A stretch of DNA of 64,000 nt from Panagrolaimus kolymaensis (taxonomy: Eukaryota; Nematoda; Chromadorea; Rhabditida; Panagrolaimidae): the NCBI GenBank assembly GCA_028622995.1, contig JAJQJQ010000007.1:6324001-6388000 (forward strand). Direction: 5' to 3'. Positions 19,695-30,920 of the stretch are shown in pieces. The position numbers and the translations under genes are program-made. Positions within the stretch are counted from its first letter, which is position 1, and every line of letters begins with the position of its first letter. The notes under the pieces were generated by a model that was given only the letters and a program-made list of their open reading frames with translations, was not told the DNA's origin and ran no database searches.

Positions 19695-21102
19695 ATGTTA
19701 TCTTCAAAAGTATTCATCCAAGCAACTTCAACTATTGGAAGAAGGGCCTCATCATCCCTTAGTGGTTTAAACTTTGGTATGTTTTATGTTTTTTATTTCT
19801 TTTTCTTGTTACTAATCATTAGCTGTTATCGTTCGATTTACCACTTTTATGTTAACTTTTTAGACCTCAGTCATGAACTTATTGAACTTCAAAAAACTGC
19901 TAGAGATTTTGTCAAAAAAGAAGTGATTCCAAATGCAGCTCATTATGATAAAACAATGGAATATCCATGGGAAATTGTCAAGAAAGCCCATGCTGCTGGT
20001 CTTTTGAATTCTGCAATTCCTGAATCATGTGGTGGTCCTGGTTTAGATCTCGTTGCTGAAGTTGTTATTGACGAAGCATTTGGATATGGTTGCACTGGAA
20101 TGGGAACAGCTATGATGGCAAATGGTCTTGGTTCTGCTCCTCTTATCATTGCTGGTTCAGAAGAAGTTAAAAAGAAGTTTCTTTCTCGCTTAGTTGAAGA
20201 ACCTCTTATGTGTGCTTATGCTGTAACTGAACCAGGTGCTGGCTCTGATGTTGCTGGAATCAAAACAAGAGCAGAAAAGAAAGGCGATGAATACATCTTA
20301 AATGGTTCAAAAATGTGGATCACCAATGCTGGTGTTGCAAATTGGTTTTTCGTATTAGCAAGAAGTGATCCTAAAGCTCCAGTTGGTAAAGCCTTTACTG
20401 CTTTTGCTGTTGATGCTGATACTGCTGGAATTATAATAGGCAAAAAGGTGTGTTATTAATGTTTGTTGCTAGCTTATTGTTTATTTGCTAATGTCCTGTT
20501 CTGTTTACTCTTCTTTTTTTTAGGAAATCAACCTTGGTCAACGTTGCTCTGATACTCGTGGAATCACTTTTGAAGATGTTCGAATTCCTGCTTCACAAGT
20601 TGTTGGAGCTCATGGTGAAGGATTCAAAGTTGCAATGAAAACATTTGATAAAACTCGTCCACCGGTCGCTGCCGCAGCTGTTGGTCTTGCTGCTCGATGC
20701 CTTGATGAAGCTTCCAAATATGCTCTTGAACGTAAAACCTTCGGCATGCCCATCGCCTTCCATCAAGCTATTGGATTTATTCTTGCTGATATGGTTTCCA
20801 ACATGGAATTAGCTCGTTTAATGACGTACAAATCTGCACAAGAAGTTGAACTTGGACGTGGAGGAGCATATTTTGCTTCCATTGCTAAACGATTTGCTGC
20901 TGATACCGCTGTTGAAGGTGCTTCAAATGCTGTTCAAGTTTTTGGTGGAGCTGGATTCAATACTGAATATCCTGTTGAAAAACTTTATCGTGATTCAAAA
21001 ATCTTCCAAATTTATGAAGGTACATCTCAAATTCAACGTATCATCATTTCTCGTCAACTTCTTCAAAAAGTCAAAGATAATGGAACTTACTTTTTCGCTT
21101 AG
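19695..21102 (+). CDS. ACADM: Medium-chain-type acyl-CoA dehydrogenase, mitochondrial
   Basis: Exons 19695-19776, 19864-20447 and 20524-21102 give 414 aa, close to animal MCAD. The start gives a mitochondrial presequence with Ser/Arg ([12 protein letters not shown]). Family signature 1 is [14 protein letters not shown] (about 144-157). The catalytic base is the Glu in [10 protein letters not shown] (about residue 387), the position used by MCAD and SCAD. FAD and substrate contacts include MWITNAG. It catalyses the first oxidation of acyl-CoA in beta-oxidation, passing electrons to ETF in the matrix. A poly(A) signal aataaa is at 21201. It lies inside the second copy of the duplicated module, with no equivalent in the first copy. 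The exact chain-length class is from general resemblance. Confidence 0.9.
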
Positions 21103-21527
21103 ATGATGGAGCTCCTGATCGATGGATGAATGGCATTACATGATCTAACTAATTTTTAGGATATTTTGTCGTAGTATTTGTGATTTTAATTGTACTATTG
21201 AATAAAATGTTTAAAAAATGTAAAGAAGCTTACTTATCATTTTATACTATTACTAATTTTTATAATAGCTTCTTACATAAGATTTGTTTTTTTTTTTGTA
21301 CAAAAAAATTGGTCGATAAAGCTTTTCAACAAACCTTTAAACATTATCAAAACAAGTTTGTTTTATAAATTTTAAAACCCCGGTAGTTTTCTCTCGCTTT
21401 CTGAAGCGAATCTTGCAGCGAAAAGAGAGAGACTTTTTTCGATAAATTTTTCAATTTGCAAAATTGCAAAATCGAAAAAAGTTTTTTTTATCTCATTTCG
21501 ATCTCCTTCTCTTACTAAAGAACAAGA
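21103..21527. other. Intergenic between ACADM and second CenH3
   Basis: 3' UTR of the dehydrogenase with aataaa at 21201-21206, then an AT-rich promoter region. Short imperfect inverted repeats occur just upstream of the CenH3 start (ctctcgctttctgaagcga; gcaaaattgcaaaatc). No gene seen. Confidence 0.5.
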
Positions 21528-22518
21528 ATGCGTGACAAAAACAGTCCTCATAAAATTGATTTAAATAATTTTGATGCTAGTCAAAACTTATTTTCTCAAC
21601 CTTCTCAACAACAATGGGGTAACTTTTTTTTACACTTTAAACATTTTATATTTACTAAAATTATTTTATAGGCGATGAACTTCCGCCTTCTCAAGCGACT
21701 GCTGCACCAACTCAAGAATTTTCACCTGTACCTGTTCAAGCAACGTCAAATAAGCCAGCATCAACTCAACAAACTTCAACTCCAATTCAACTACGATCTC
21801 AACCTGAACGTTTCGATGCTCGTGTTTCTCGTACGTTTATATTCCTCTGCTTTTTATTACCTGATATTTTACATAGTTTTTATATTTTAGCAATTAGTTT
21901 TGATTCAACAAATTCTCCATTTGAAGATGTCGAAGATGATAATGAATTTTCAAGTCAACAATCACATCTTGATGCTGGAAATGATAATGATTTTGACTAT
22001 GGTGAAAATGGAAATCAAATAACTCCTGTAGCAACGCCATCTTCTCGTCGTCATCCGAGGTCATCAAATGCTAATATGAGGCATGCAATAGCTGATGTGG
22101 AACAACAAACAAGACATCCTCGCGTGGAACAACGAAGGCGACAAGATCCTGCAATGGCTGAAATTCGGTTCCTGCAACGTACAACGAAAAGATTATTAAA
22201 GATTACTCCATTTACTCGATTGGTAAAAGAAATATTGACTGATGTTGCATCTAATAAAGGAATACGAATTCAAAAAGAAGCTATTCAAGCGTTAATGGAT
22301 GTAAGTATTTTTTTTTTTGTAAAATATTTTTCGCATTATTACCATGTTTCGATTCTACTAATGATTTTTATATTTTCCAGATTTCTGAAGCAAAACTTAT
22401 TACCTTATTTGAAAGTTCGTATCTTTGTTCAGCTCATGCTAACCGTGTAACATTGAATATAGAAGATGTTCAACTTGTGAGACACATTTTATCTATGTTT
22501 GGTCATCGAGATTTTTAA
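21528..22518 (+). CDS. Centromeric histone H3 variant (CenH3/CENP-A-like), copy 2
   Basis: Exons 21528-21618, 21672-21830, 21891-22300 and 22381-22518 give 265 aa. The four-exon layout and intron phases match copy 1. The tail (1-170) is Gln/Ser/Asp-rich and much diverged, keeping IDL and SQ near the start. The histone fold (171-265) has [35 protein letters not shown] and DVQLVRHIL, with the same two-residue loop-1 insertion as copy 1. In the last exon about 28 of 45 residues match copy 1, while loop 1 and the C-terminal tip differ. Poly(A) signal at 22595. Both copies have intact frames, so both are presumably functional; division of labour is unknown. Confidence 0.88.
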
Positions 22519-23042
22519 CATCCTTGTTCTTTATCATTTTTTTGTTGTTAAATGTTTTACTTTGTTAATTTGTCTTTTTTTTTACTTTGATGTCAATAAA
22601 ATTCTTTGTAATATTTTTTAATTTCAAATTCGAACTTTTTTAAACCAACTAACTGAAATGCGTTCAACCTTTTCTTCATCATTCCATTAATGAGCCCTTC
22701 GAATGAATGCCTAAAGTTTTTTTGGCTTCGCGTTTCTCAGTTGCCAAAGTTTTAAATTTGTTGGTCGTTGAGCTTTTTGATGTTTCAACTTTTTTTCCAA
22801 TGTCTTTAGTTTTTGTTATTATTTTTTTCTTTGTTGTCGCATTGAATTTCCTATCCTTCAAATTTCAATAGCATAATGAAGAGTTTCATTTGTAATCGAG
22901 AAATTATCAGCTCTTTTGTTTGTAAGCAATTATAACATTTATTTCGTGTTTCATATTTTTACTATGTCGCTCACGAACCTTCTTAGTTGCATCATTTAAT
23001 GTGATAATGAATACCTTTAATGAATGTATCTTTTTTAGCATA
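22519..23042. other. Intergenic between CenH3-2 and ALG8
   Basis: Contains the CenH3-2 poly(A) signal at 22595. A Lys/Thr-rich minus-strand open frame (22679-22861) has no ATG start and is not called. The rest is the ALG8 upstream region, with a possible trans-splice acceptor (tttttag) at about 23037. Confidence 0.5.
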
Positions 23043-25223
23043 ATGCCACCTGATATTAGAAAGAGAAAGAATATTACAAATTCAGAAAATCCTGCATTGG
23101 ATCCATCACCAAATGAAGATGAAAATGGAATTCCCGATGAGCCGATTCAAAGAATAAAACTATGGAATCTTCGTATTTTTTGGATGCTATGTTTCTTCCT
23201 AATTCTTCTTAAAATTATGTTATTTCGATGTTATGTATCAACAGATTTTGAGGTTAGTAACATCACTTTTTTCATAAAGTTATGATTTACGCGTTTTAGG
23301 TTCATCGAAATTGGATGGCTGTTACTCGCAAAGAACCTCTTTCTCAATGGTATCACAATAATGTTTCTCAATGGACACTGGATTACCCGCCATTTTTTGC
23401 TTATTTTGAGAGAACATTGGCTTTAATTGCTGAAGTGATTGATGAAGACATTCTTACCGTACAAGAAGAACCATTTCTCACTGATTCCGTTTTAATATTT
23501 CAAAGAATATCTGTTATTGTGGTTGATTGTTTATACGTAAGTTTTACCATTGTAAACATTAACATTTTATAAACCTTATTTTTAGATTGCTGCATCCGCT
23601 ATTATTGCTGAAGCTTTGATAAATCTCAACCATTGGGCAAATGATAATATACTTATTCGATTGAAGTTTGCTTTATTCGTGACTTTAGCATTTACTCCGA
23701 GCTTAATCATATTGGACAATATCCATTTTCAATACAATTCGATGCTTTATGGTATTTTATTACTTTCATTTGCTGCAATTTTTGTTGAACGATATTTACT
23801 TGTTTGTCTCGCCTTCCATATACTTTTATCAACTTACGTTTTAGGGTGCACTGTTCTTTGCCATTTTACTCAATTTCAAGCATATTTATCTTTACTATGT
23901 TCCAGCTTTTGTCGTTTTTTACTTATTCGAATATCTGCCACCATTCAACTTGCGATCGATTTCAAGGCTTTTTGGATTGGGTCTTGCTGTTATGATTCCT
24001 GTTATTTTTTCTTTTGGACCATTCTTTGCTCTTGGTAAGGGTTTTATTGGATTTATGCTGTTTTGATAATTTATGTTATTTTTAGGTGATATTGAAGCAA
24101 TTCAACAAATTCTATCTCGCTTATTCCCATTCAAACGTGGCTTGACTCATTCTTATTGGGCTCCAAACTTTTGGGCACTTTACAATACTATGGATTACTT
24201 TTTATTCAAAACTTTGTCATTATTCAAGCTGAAAAAACTTTGCGAAGCAACCATGTTTCTAAAATGCAATCTTAAAGCTCCAACGTATATTTTGGGTGTC
24301 GTTGAGGTTTGTCGTTCTCTTTAATGTTTCTGTAAAAAATTCAATTTTTTAGGAATATTCTCACTCTGTGTTACCGGATATCACTCCCATTCACACTTTG
24401 GTTGCAACGATGGTCTTTTTGGTTCCTTTATTCTTTGTTCAACCTTCAAGCAAAAAAGAACGTCTTCTTATTTCAACAATTTTAAGTGGTTATGCGTTTT
24501 TTCTTTTTGGATGGCATGTTCATGAGAAAGCCTTACTTATTGTTTATATCCCAATGATACTTTTGGCTTTTGATGTGAGTTTATTTTTTGTTTTCTAACG
24601 TGCTTGCTTTGTGGATTTTTGCATTAGCGTAATGTGGTTTACGAATTTTTAAAAAATGGACAGTAAGCTAAAAATCAATCATGCTATATCTTTCACAACT
24701 TATCTAATTATTATGTCACTAACTGGTTCATTAATATAATAATTTGCATATTTTTAGAATCTCAAATATCTTGATACCTTTATTTTGCTATCGATTATTA
24801 CTCCGGTGACTCAATTTCCATTGATTTTTACTCCTCTCGAAGATCTTGTCAAATATTCTCTTACCATATCATATTTGGTTTTACTTGTTTGCTTATTGAG
24901 ATTGGTATATCGGCTTCCATTTTCTCAAATTGTATCGACGACAAATTGCATGTTTGCAACAGCTGTAATTATGCTTGAAATTTATAAAGTTCATTGTCAC
25001 CAGGTTTTTGCTTTTTTCTGATATCTTAATTGAAAGATGTATGTTTTAGTTACTTTTCAAAGATTCAATGGATTTTCTTCCTTTAATGCTGACTTCGTTT
25101 ATATGTGCTATGGGTGTTGCTGTATCCTATGTCCAATTCTTTTCTACTGTGTTTTGTGAAGGTGTTAGAATCATTTGGTCTAAAAACCATTGTCATCGAA
25201 TGGAGGTGAAATTTTCAGTTTAA
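23043..25223 (+). CDS. ALG8: ALG8, dolichyl-P-Glc alpha-1,3-glucosyltransferase
   Basis: Exons 23043-23252, 23300-23536, 23586-23801, 23845-24034, 24086-24306, 24353-24574, 24758-25003 and 25050-25223 give 571 aa with the stop at 25223. It is a polytopic ER membrane protein of the ALG6/ALG8 family: STDFEVHRNW and [13 protein letters not shown] in the first luminal loop, the Asp/Glu-rich region where family members bind the dolichol donor. LNFKHIYLY and [21 protein letters not shown] are the diagnostic ALG8-type stretches. The known reaction adds the second glucose to the dolichol-linked N-glycan precursor. The last coding exon also carries the apparent start codon of endonuclease V; splicing at 25205 instead of reading to 25223 would fuse the two proteins. 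Confidence 0.92.
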
Positions 25224-26133
25224 TTGATTTTCTAAAAGTAATAAATAAATCTTTTAGGCCAAAATTCATAATAAAATTAAAAAAGAAATCGATCTTCAGT
25301 TTGATACTAAAACTGTAGAATATATTGCTGGAGCGGATATTTCTGCATTTTCATTGAATCCTGATTTGGCTGTTGTAAGCCTTTCCATTTTGAAGTATGA
25401 TACTCTGGAGGTTTATTTTAACCATATTTTTTTTCTTTTCTAACTGTATCTTTGATTTTAGGTTGTGTACTTTGCGGACAAAGTCGTTCGTCTTTTTCGA
25501 CCATACATTCCTGAATATTTAGCTGTTCGTGAAGCTGAACCTGTTGCTGAATTAATAAATGAACATAAAGATGAGCATCGAATTGATGTGTTGTTGATTG
25601 ATGGAAATGGACAATATCATTCAAGACGTAAGAATTATTCTATCTATTTGTTAATCTAAAAATTTGAATTTTTAGTTGGTGGCCTTGCTTGTCATATCGC
25701 CCTTCTCACAGGAATTCCAACGATTGGAGTTGCAAAGAATTTTACTCCAGGTCCTTTGATGCGTTTTGGTTATTCCTATGAAGAAATCCAATTATTTGAA
25801 CGTGAAATTCATCAACGACTCGAACAAACCGAAAAAGCAAATTGCATTGTTAAAGCCAAAACTCTTGATGGTATTGGACACATTTTAAGCATATTAAAAA
25901 CTAATAAGAAATCTCATTGGTTGTATGTTTCTGTTGGCCTTGGAATTGATTTGGATTCGGCATCAGAAATTGTTGCAAATTCGCTTGTTCATAGCGTTGC
26001 AGAACCTATTAGAATTGTAAGTTTTTCTTTTATTTTGAAAATATGATTACTGTTGATTATTTTTTAGAGCGATTTGCGATCCAGGGCTTTAATTGATTCA
26101 TTCTTTGTAAAAACTTTACCTACACTGTTTTAA
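25200..26133 (+). CDS. ENDOV: Endonuclease V
   Basis: Exons 25200-25205, 25258-25410, 25462-25627, 25676-26016 and 26068-26133 give 243 aa. Catalytic metal ligands of the family are visible: Asp29 in YIAGADIS, Glu78 in YLAVREAEP and Asp100 in VLLIDGNG. These are followed by LGGLACHIALLTGIPTIGVAKN. The usual HPR after the third Asp is HSR here. In animals the enzyme cleaves RNA (and weakly DNA) one base 3' of inosine. The only Met in a suitable place (25200) lies within the last exon of ALG8, in the same frame, so this may be a downstream cistron with overlapping coding or the C-terminal half of a fusion protein. aataaa at 26229. Confidence 0.88.
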
Positions 26134-26356
26134 TTTGTTCTTTCTTTGTATTAATGTGCAATATTTGTATGTATTTTTTTATTTGTTTGTTGATAATAAT
26201 CGGGTTCGAAATAATAATGACGTCAAATAATAAAGTTATTTATTGTGTTTATTTGTTTTGTTTTAAATTATCAAAGACCGTTTAGTACTCGGTTCATTAT
26301 TTTAACTATTATTTCTTTGCTTCCACTAATTTTTCCATCATTTTAGCTTTCAAAGA

Positions 26357-28174
26357 ATGCTCCTTCAATCATGTCGCAATCTAATTCTTCCATCATTTTC
26401 TCGATCCCTTGCAACTACTGCCGAAATAATTTCAAGAAAAGCTGCAACACCTAAACTTTCAAATGAATTTTATGATATTATTATCGTTGGTGGTGGTTTA
26501 GTTGGTAATGCAATGGCAGTTTCAATTGGTCAAACGGATTCTCTTCGACATCATAAAGTTCTTTTATTAGAATCATCAATTCCAAAACCTATGGGTTCAC
26601 CACCCGAACATTACAGTAATCGAGTATTTGCTGTTGGACCTGCTGCGGTTAAAATGTTTAAAAAATTTGGTATATGGGATAAATTAGAAGCTTATCGAGT
26701 TAAACAAGTTACGGATTTATATGTAAGTTTGTAAAACACGAATTTATGGTATGATTTTACTGATATTATTTCAGGTTGTTGACAGCTGCTCCGAATCTAA
26801 AATTCGATTTGAACAACTTTCAGCTGATAGAGAAATTGCTTATATTATTGAAAATGATGCCATTGTTTCTGCACTCTATGAGAAAATAGCAAATGATTGT
26901 AAAAATGTCACAATTCAATCTAACTCTTTCGTCGCTTCTTGTTGGTATGGTCTCTTTTTTTCTCGTAGTTAAAATATTTAGTCACATTTATTTTTTAGCG
27001 TTCCACCATCTTTGGGAGATTTAGCTACAGTTACCTTCAATAATGGGAAAACATTCGAAACCACATTACTAGTAAGTTTAATATTTTTTGTTGAGCTGGA
27101 AAATACCGTATTTATAATTTTAGATTGGTGCTGATGGTCATAAAAGTAGTGTTCGGGCTGCCATGGGAGTTGAATACAATCAATGGGATTACGAACAAAT
27201 GGCAATTGTTGCAACTTTAAGCCTATCACCTTATGGAACAAATTCAATTGCATGGCAACGATTTACTCCTCTTGGTCCTATTGCTCTTCTACCATTAACA
27301 GCTGATTTAAGTTCATTAGTTTGGACCACAAGCAATGAAGATGCTCGACGGCTTATGGGTCTTACACCTGATGTTTTTATTGATGAATTGAATCATTATT
27401 TGGTATGAAGTTACGAGGCATTGATTGTTCATGAAAGGTTATTTTTTAGCAAACTGATACTTTTCAAGATTCATTTACAAATCAAACACTTTTCTTTTTA
27501 AACAAAATAAATGAAAAAATTCCCATTTTTGGTCCACGATCTTTACAAAAAGATGATAAGCAATTACCTATGGTAATTTCACTTCAAACTGATAATCGTG
27601 CTGCATTTCCTCTTGGTTTTGGTAATGCTGATAAATATGTTAAATCAAGAGCTGCGCTCATAGGGTATGTTTCCTGTTCTTTTTAATTGCATATGGAAGA
27701 TTGTTATTTGTGCAAAGTTTGTATCCAAACTACAAGACTACTGTACACATTTGCAATCAAAGGCATTTTGTTGCTGTTAGTTTTAACTTTATTTACAATT
27801 TTATTTTTAGAGATGCAGCTCATCGAATTCATCCATTAGCTGGCCAAGGTGTTAATCTCGGTTGGAATGATGTAAGAATTCTTTCAAAAATCATTGATAA
27901 AGCTTCAAAAGAAGGTGCAGATGTTGGTTCAATGACATATTTATCTGAATATGATTCAAAAAGTCAAAGAAAGAATATGCCTGTGATGATTAGTGTTGAT
28001 TGGTTAAATAGACTTTATCGAACAAATTATAGTCCTGCCGTTTTTATGCGCTCCATAGGATTATCAGCTCTTGATAAATTAATGCCACTAAAGGTTTGTT
28101 TTGTTGAGAGTATGAAGTAAATTCTAATAATTCGGTGCTTTTAGGATTTGATCATTTACCAAGCATCAAAATAG
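26357..28174 (+). CDS. COQ6: COQ6, ubiquinone biosynthesis flavin monooxygenase
   Basis: Exons 26357-26722, 26775-26944, 26999-27071, 27124-27402, 27450-27664, 27811-28093 and 28145-28174 give 471 aa. An N-terminal mitochondrial presequence precedes the FAD dinucleotide motif [15 protein letters not shown] (about 40-54). Next come the second FAD motif [11 protein letters not shown] and the ribityl-binding motif [18 protein letters not shown] (about 368-385). The enzyme hydroxylates C5 of the ubiquinone ring precursor in the matrix-side COQ complex. The start follows a possible splice acceptor (tcattttag at about 26346). It is 223 bases downstream of endonuclease V. Poly(A) signal at 28225. 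Confidence 0.92.
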
Positions 28175-28348
28175 AAAATGTATTAAAAAATGGTTATGTT
28201 TTTGTAGGATTCCGTCATAATTATAATAAATAATAATTTTTATTACTTTTTGTCTGTTGTTTGTTTGTTAAAGGTTTTATACCTTTATTATATCTCTTTA
28301 TAATCTTTTCGGTTTTCTGTAATTTATAATGTTTTTAAGTTTTACAGA

Positions 28349-29065
28349 ATGTATAACGGTGGAGGTTATCAACAATCACATGCAATTAATCAATTGCACG
28401 ATTTGATGGTTAGTCTTCAAAGTGGATTCCAAAAACAACCAGTGACTTCAGATGAAAATAAAAAATCACTTCTTGAATCCATGAAAGAACTTGATATGCT
28501 TGCAAAAGAATTTGCCATTGACCAACAAGTGGATGCTCGGCTCACAGCAACAATTACTGAAGATATCGTATCTGCAAGAGAAACTAAAAACATTGAAAGA
28601 ATTTTGCAACCTGTTAAGAATAACTATCAAACTATGTAAGTCTTTTAAACATTTATATAAAACTTTTAACTCATCTTTTTTAGCTATGATGAAGTAAAAA
28701 GTCAAGATCTTCCTCAATATAATCAACTTCATCAAGCAATAAACGAAGTTAAAAAAGTTATTAAAGAAGGAAAAGAAATACTTAATGCTGAAGGTGATGA
28801 TATTGAAGAAGAAATCATTAGTGAAGAAGCTGTTGTTCGAATGAAAGATCCTATTTCAAAACAACGTATCACCGAACCTGTGAAAAATCAAATTTGTGGT
28901 CATGTTTATAACCAGCCTACTATCTCTGCATTTATTAAAGAAAGCCGTGAAAAACGTCGTCTCTGTCAATGTCCTCAACCTGGATGCGGCAATAAGCGTC
29001 AATTAGCTGAAGGTGATATTGTTCCATATCCTGAATTCTTTGATCTTGCTGTTCTTGAACGTTAA
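28349..29065 (+). CDS. NSMCE2: NSE2/MMS21-type SUMO E3 ligase
   Basis: Exons 28349-28635 and 28684-29065 give 222 aa. A helical N-terminal half (about 1-140) fits the SMC5-binding region. The C-terminal SP-RING (about 150-222) begins DPISKQRITEPVKN and has the zinc ligands Cys167-x-His169 (ICGHVY) and Cys192/Cys197 (CPQPGC). These are the hallmarks of the SMC5/6-complex subunit that sumoylates repair and chromosome proteins. One usual SP-RING zinc ligand position differs, as is normal for NSE2 (two of the RING cysteines are replaced). Poly(A) signal at 29149. Confidence 0.88.
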
Positions 29066-29764
29066 TTCTTTGTTTCTTTTTTGCTTTCAAAGTTAAAGAT
29101 CTCTGTTGTTAATTTTTTTACTTTCGTTGTTTTCTTTTGAATGTTTTAAATAAAATTTACCTGTTTTTGCAATATTTTCTTGTTGAAGGATAATAAGAAA
29201 TTTTTTATTTAGTTTTGTGCCTTAAGTTGAAATTAAGGTAACGTTGGTATGGAGAAATACAGCAACCTACGAAAATTAGAAAATATTTACACCTCACTAG
29301 AATTCACCTATGTCAAGTTGTAAAACTATAATGTAATCGTTAAATGATAAACCTTTAGCATTGAAAAATCTCATAAGCTTTTATTGAATTTTCATTCATA
29401 GATGATGATGCTCGAAGAAAATGGAAAACAAAAACATTTTCAAATTGTGCCTTTGAAATCTAAATTTGTGGCGTTTTATTCTTCTCGCAACCGCTTCACG
29501 AAGCGAAGAAAAAAAAAGAGAGAGAAAAAAAGTTGGTTGATCATTAGCAAATTTTTCTTTCAAACCATTTTTTTCAATTTGTTCTCGAAAACCCACCATC
29601 ACGATTTATTAAATTTCTTAATCAACCTTTTTGTTTGTATATTTTTCTTTCCATCATTTTTGTATCAACAATCATTTAGGGCCATTGTGCCATTCTAATA
29701 TTTCATCGTGGCGAGTGCAGCTAAACGTAAGAAGGTCTCGAGTACGGAATTTGTGGATGCTGAA
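29066..29764. other. Intergenic upstream of the DCN1-like gene
   Basis: Largest gap within the dense block. It holds the NSE2 3' UTR (aataaa 29149-29154), an A/T-rich stretch, and a possible trans-splice acceptor (caatcatttag) at about 29671-29681. The frame of the next gene is open for 19 codons before its ATG but starts after a TAA and has no upstream ATG. Confidence 0.5.
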
Positions 29765-30731
29765 ATGAATCGTCTAAATCGTGCTCAACAAACTAAGGTA
29801 TGTTTTCCTTTATCTAGTTTCCAAGCAAACAACTATAATGGGTTATTTTTAGGTTAGACAAATGGTCGCATTTACTCAAGCTGATGAATCTATCGCTCTG
29901 ACAATTTTACAGCAAACTGATTGGAATGTTGAACGTGCAGCTGATGCATTCTTTTCAAATCCAGCTTATTCTGCTCCACCATCTCGCGATTCTCGGCGTT
30001 ATGACAATTCTGGTGCTGAAACAATGTTTAAAAAATATGCTGATGGTATGTACATTTCTTATATTATCTGCTAAAGAATATATTCCTTCCATTTTCTAAC
30101 GACTTTAACATATGAAACTTTATAGATCCAGAAGATAAGCTGCCAGGAAAAATTGGTCCACATGGTATTACTCGACTATTGAGTGATGTTCATATTGATC
30201 CATCTGATCGAAGTGTCCTTATTTTGGCTTGGAAACTTAATGCTGAAATTCAATGTGAATTTTCTAAAGCTGAATGGTTGAATGGAATGAAAGAAATTCG
30301 GTAAGCTTTTATATGAAACGTTTTGCTTTCTAATCTTTGTCTTTTTTAGGTGTGATACCATTGAAAAACTTGCATCGTGGATGAAAAACTCAGCCAGTCA
30401 AATTCAAGATCCTGCAGCATTTAGAAAGTTTTATCTTTTTACATTCAATTATGCTAAATCTCTGGCTTCTCGTGGTCTCCCTCTCAATATCGCTGTAGCC
30501 TATTGGAGAATCATTTTCGGTGATAATCGTCGAGTTGAACATTGGATCAATTTTCTTGAAAAGCAAAATCGTGGTGTCACCAAAGATGAATGGTCATTGT
30601 ACTTAGAATTTTTGAATACTGTTGATGAAGATCTTTCAAATTATGATAATGAAGGTGCTTGGCCGGTTCGAATTGATGAATATGTTGATTATTGCGTGAA
30701 AGAAAGAAAAGGTGAACCAATGGAGCCATGA
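29765..30731 (+). CDS. DCUN1D1: DCN1-like neddylation co-E3 (DCUN1 domain)
   Basis: Exons 29765-29797, 29853-30045, 30126-30300 and 30350-30731 give 260 aa. The chosen ATG gives MNRLNRAQQTKVRQMVAFTQ, matching where vertebrate DCN1-like proteins start. A UBA-like domain (about 8-50; WNVERAADAFFSNP) is followed by the DCUN1/PONY domain (about 65-250) with KIGPHGITRLLSD, AWKLNAEIQCEFSKAEW and YDNEGAWPVRIDEYV. It helps transfer NEDD8 from UBC12 to cullins, activating cullin-RING ligases. The closest human type is DCUN1D1/2. Confidence 0.93.
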
Positions 30732-30920
30732 AGTATGCAAAGAAACAACATTTTAAACTTTCTGTTCTTTCGTTTTCTTGTGTATGAAACATTTTGTTTA
30801 CTTTGTTCTTGATTTTATTAAATTTCTTATTTGTGGAAAATATATTTATCTTTAACAAAATTGGTTGTAACCAAGTACTTTGAACCCTTTTTTAAACCTG
30901 TAGCATACAAAGTATTTAGA

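Noticed and set aside
22679..22861. Lys/Thr-rich minus-strand ORF after CenH3-2, resembling the Lys-rich one after CenH3-1
   Set aside because: It has no ATG start, and the similarity is only in base composition.
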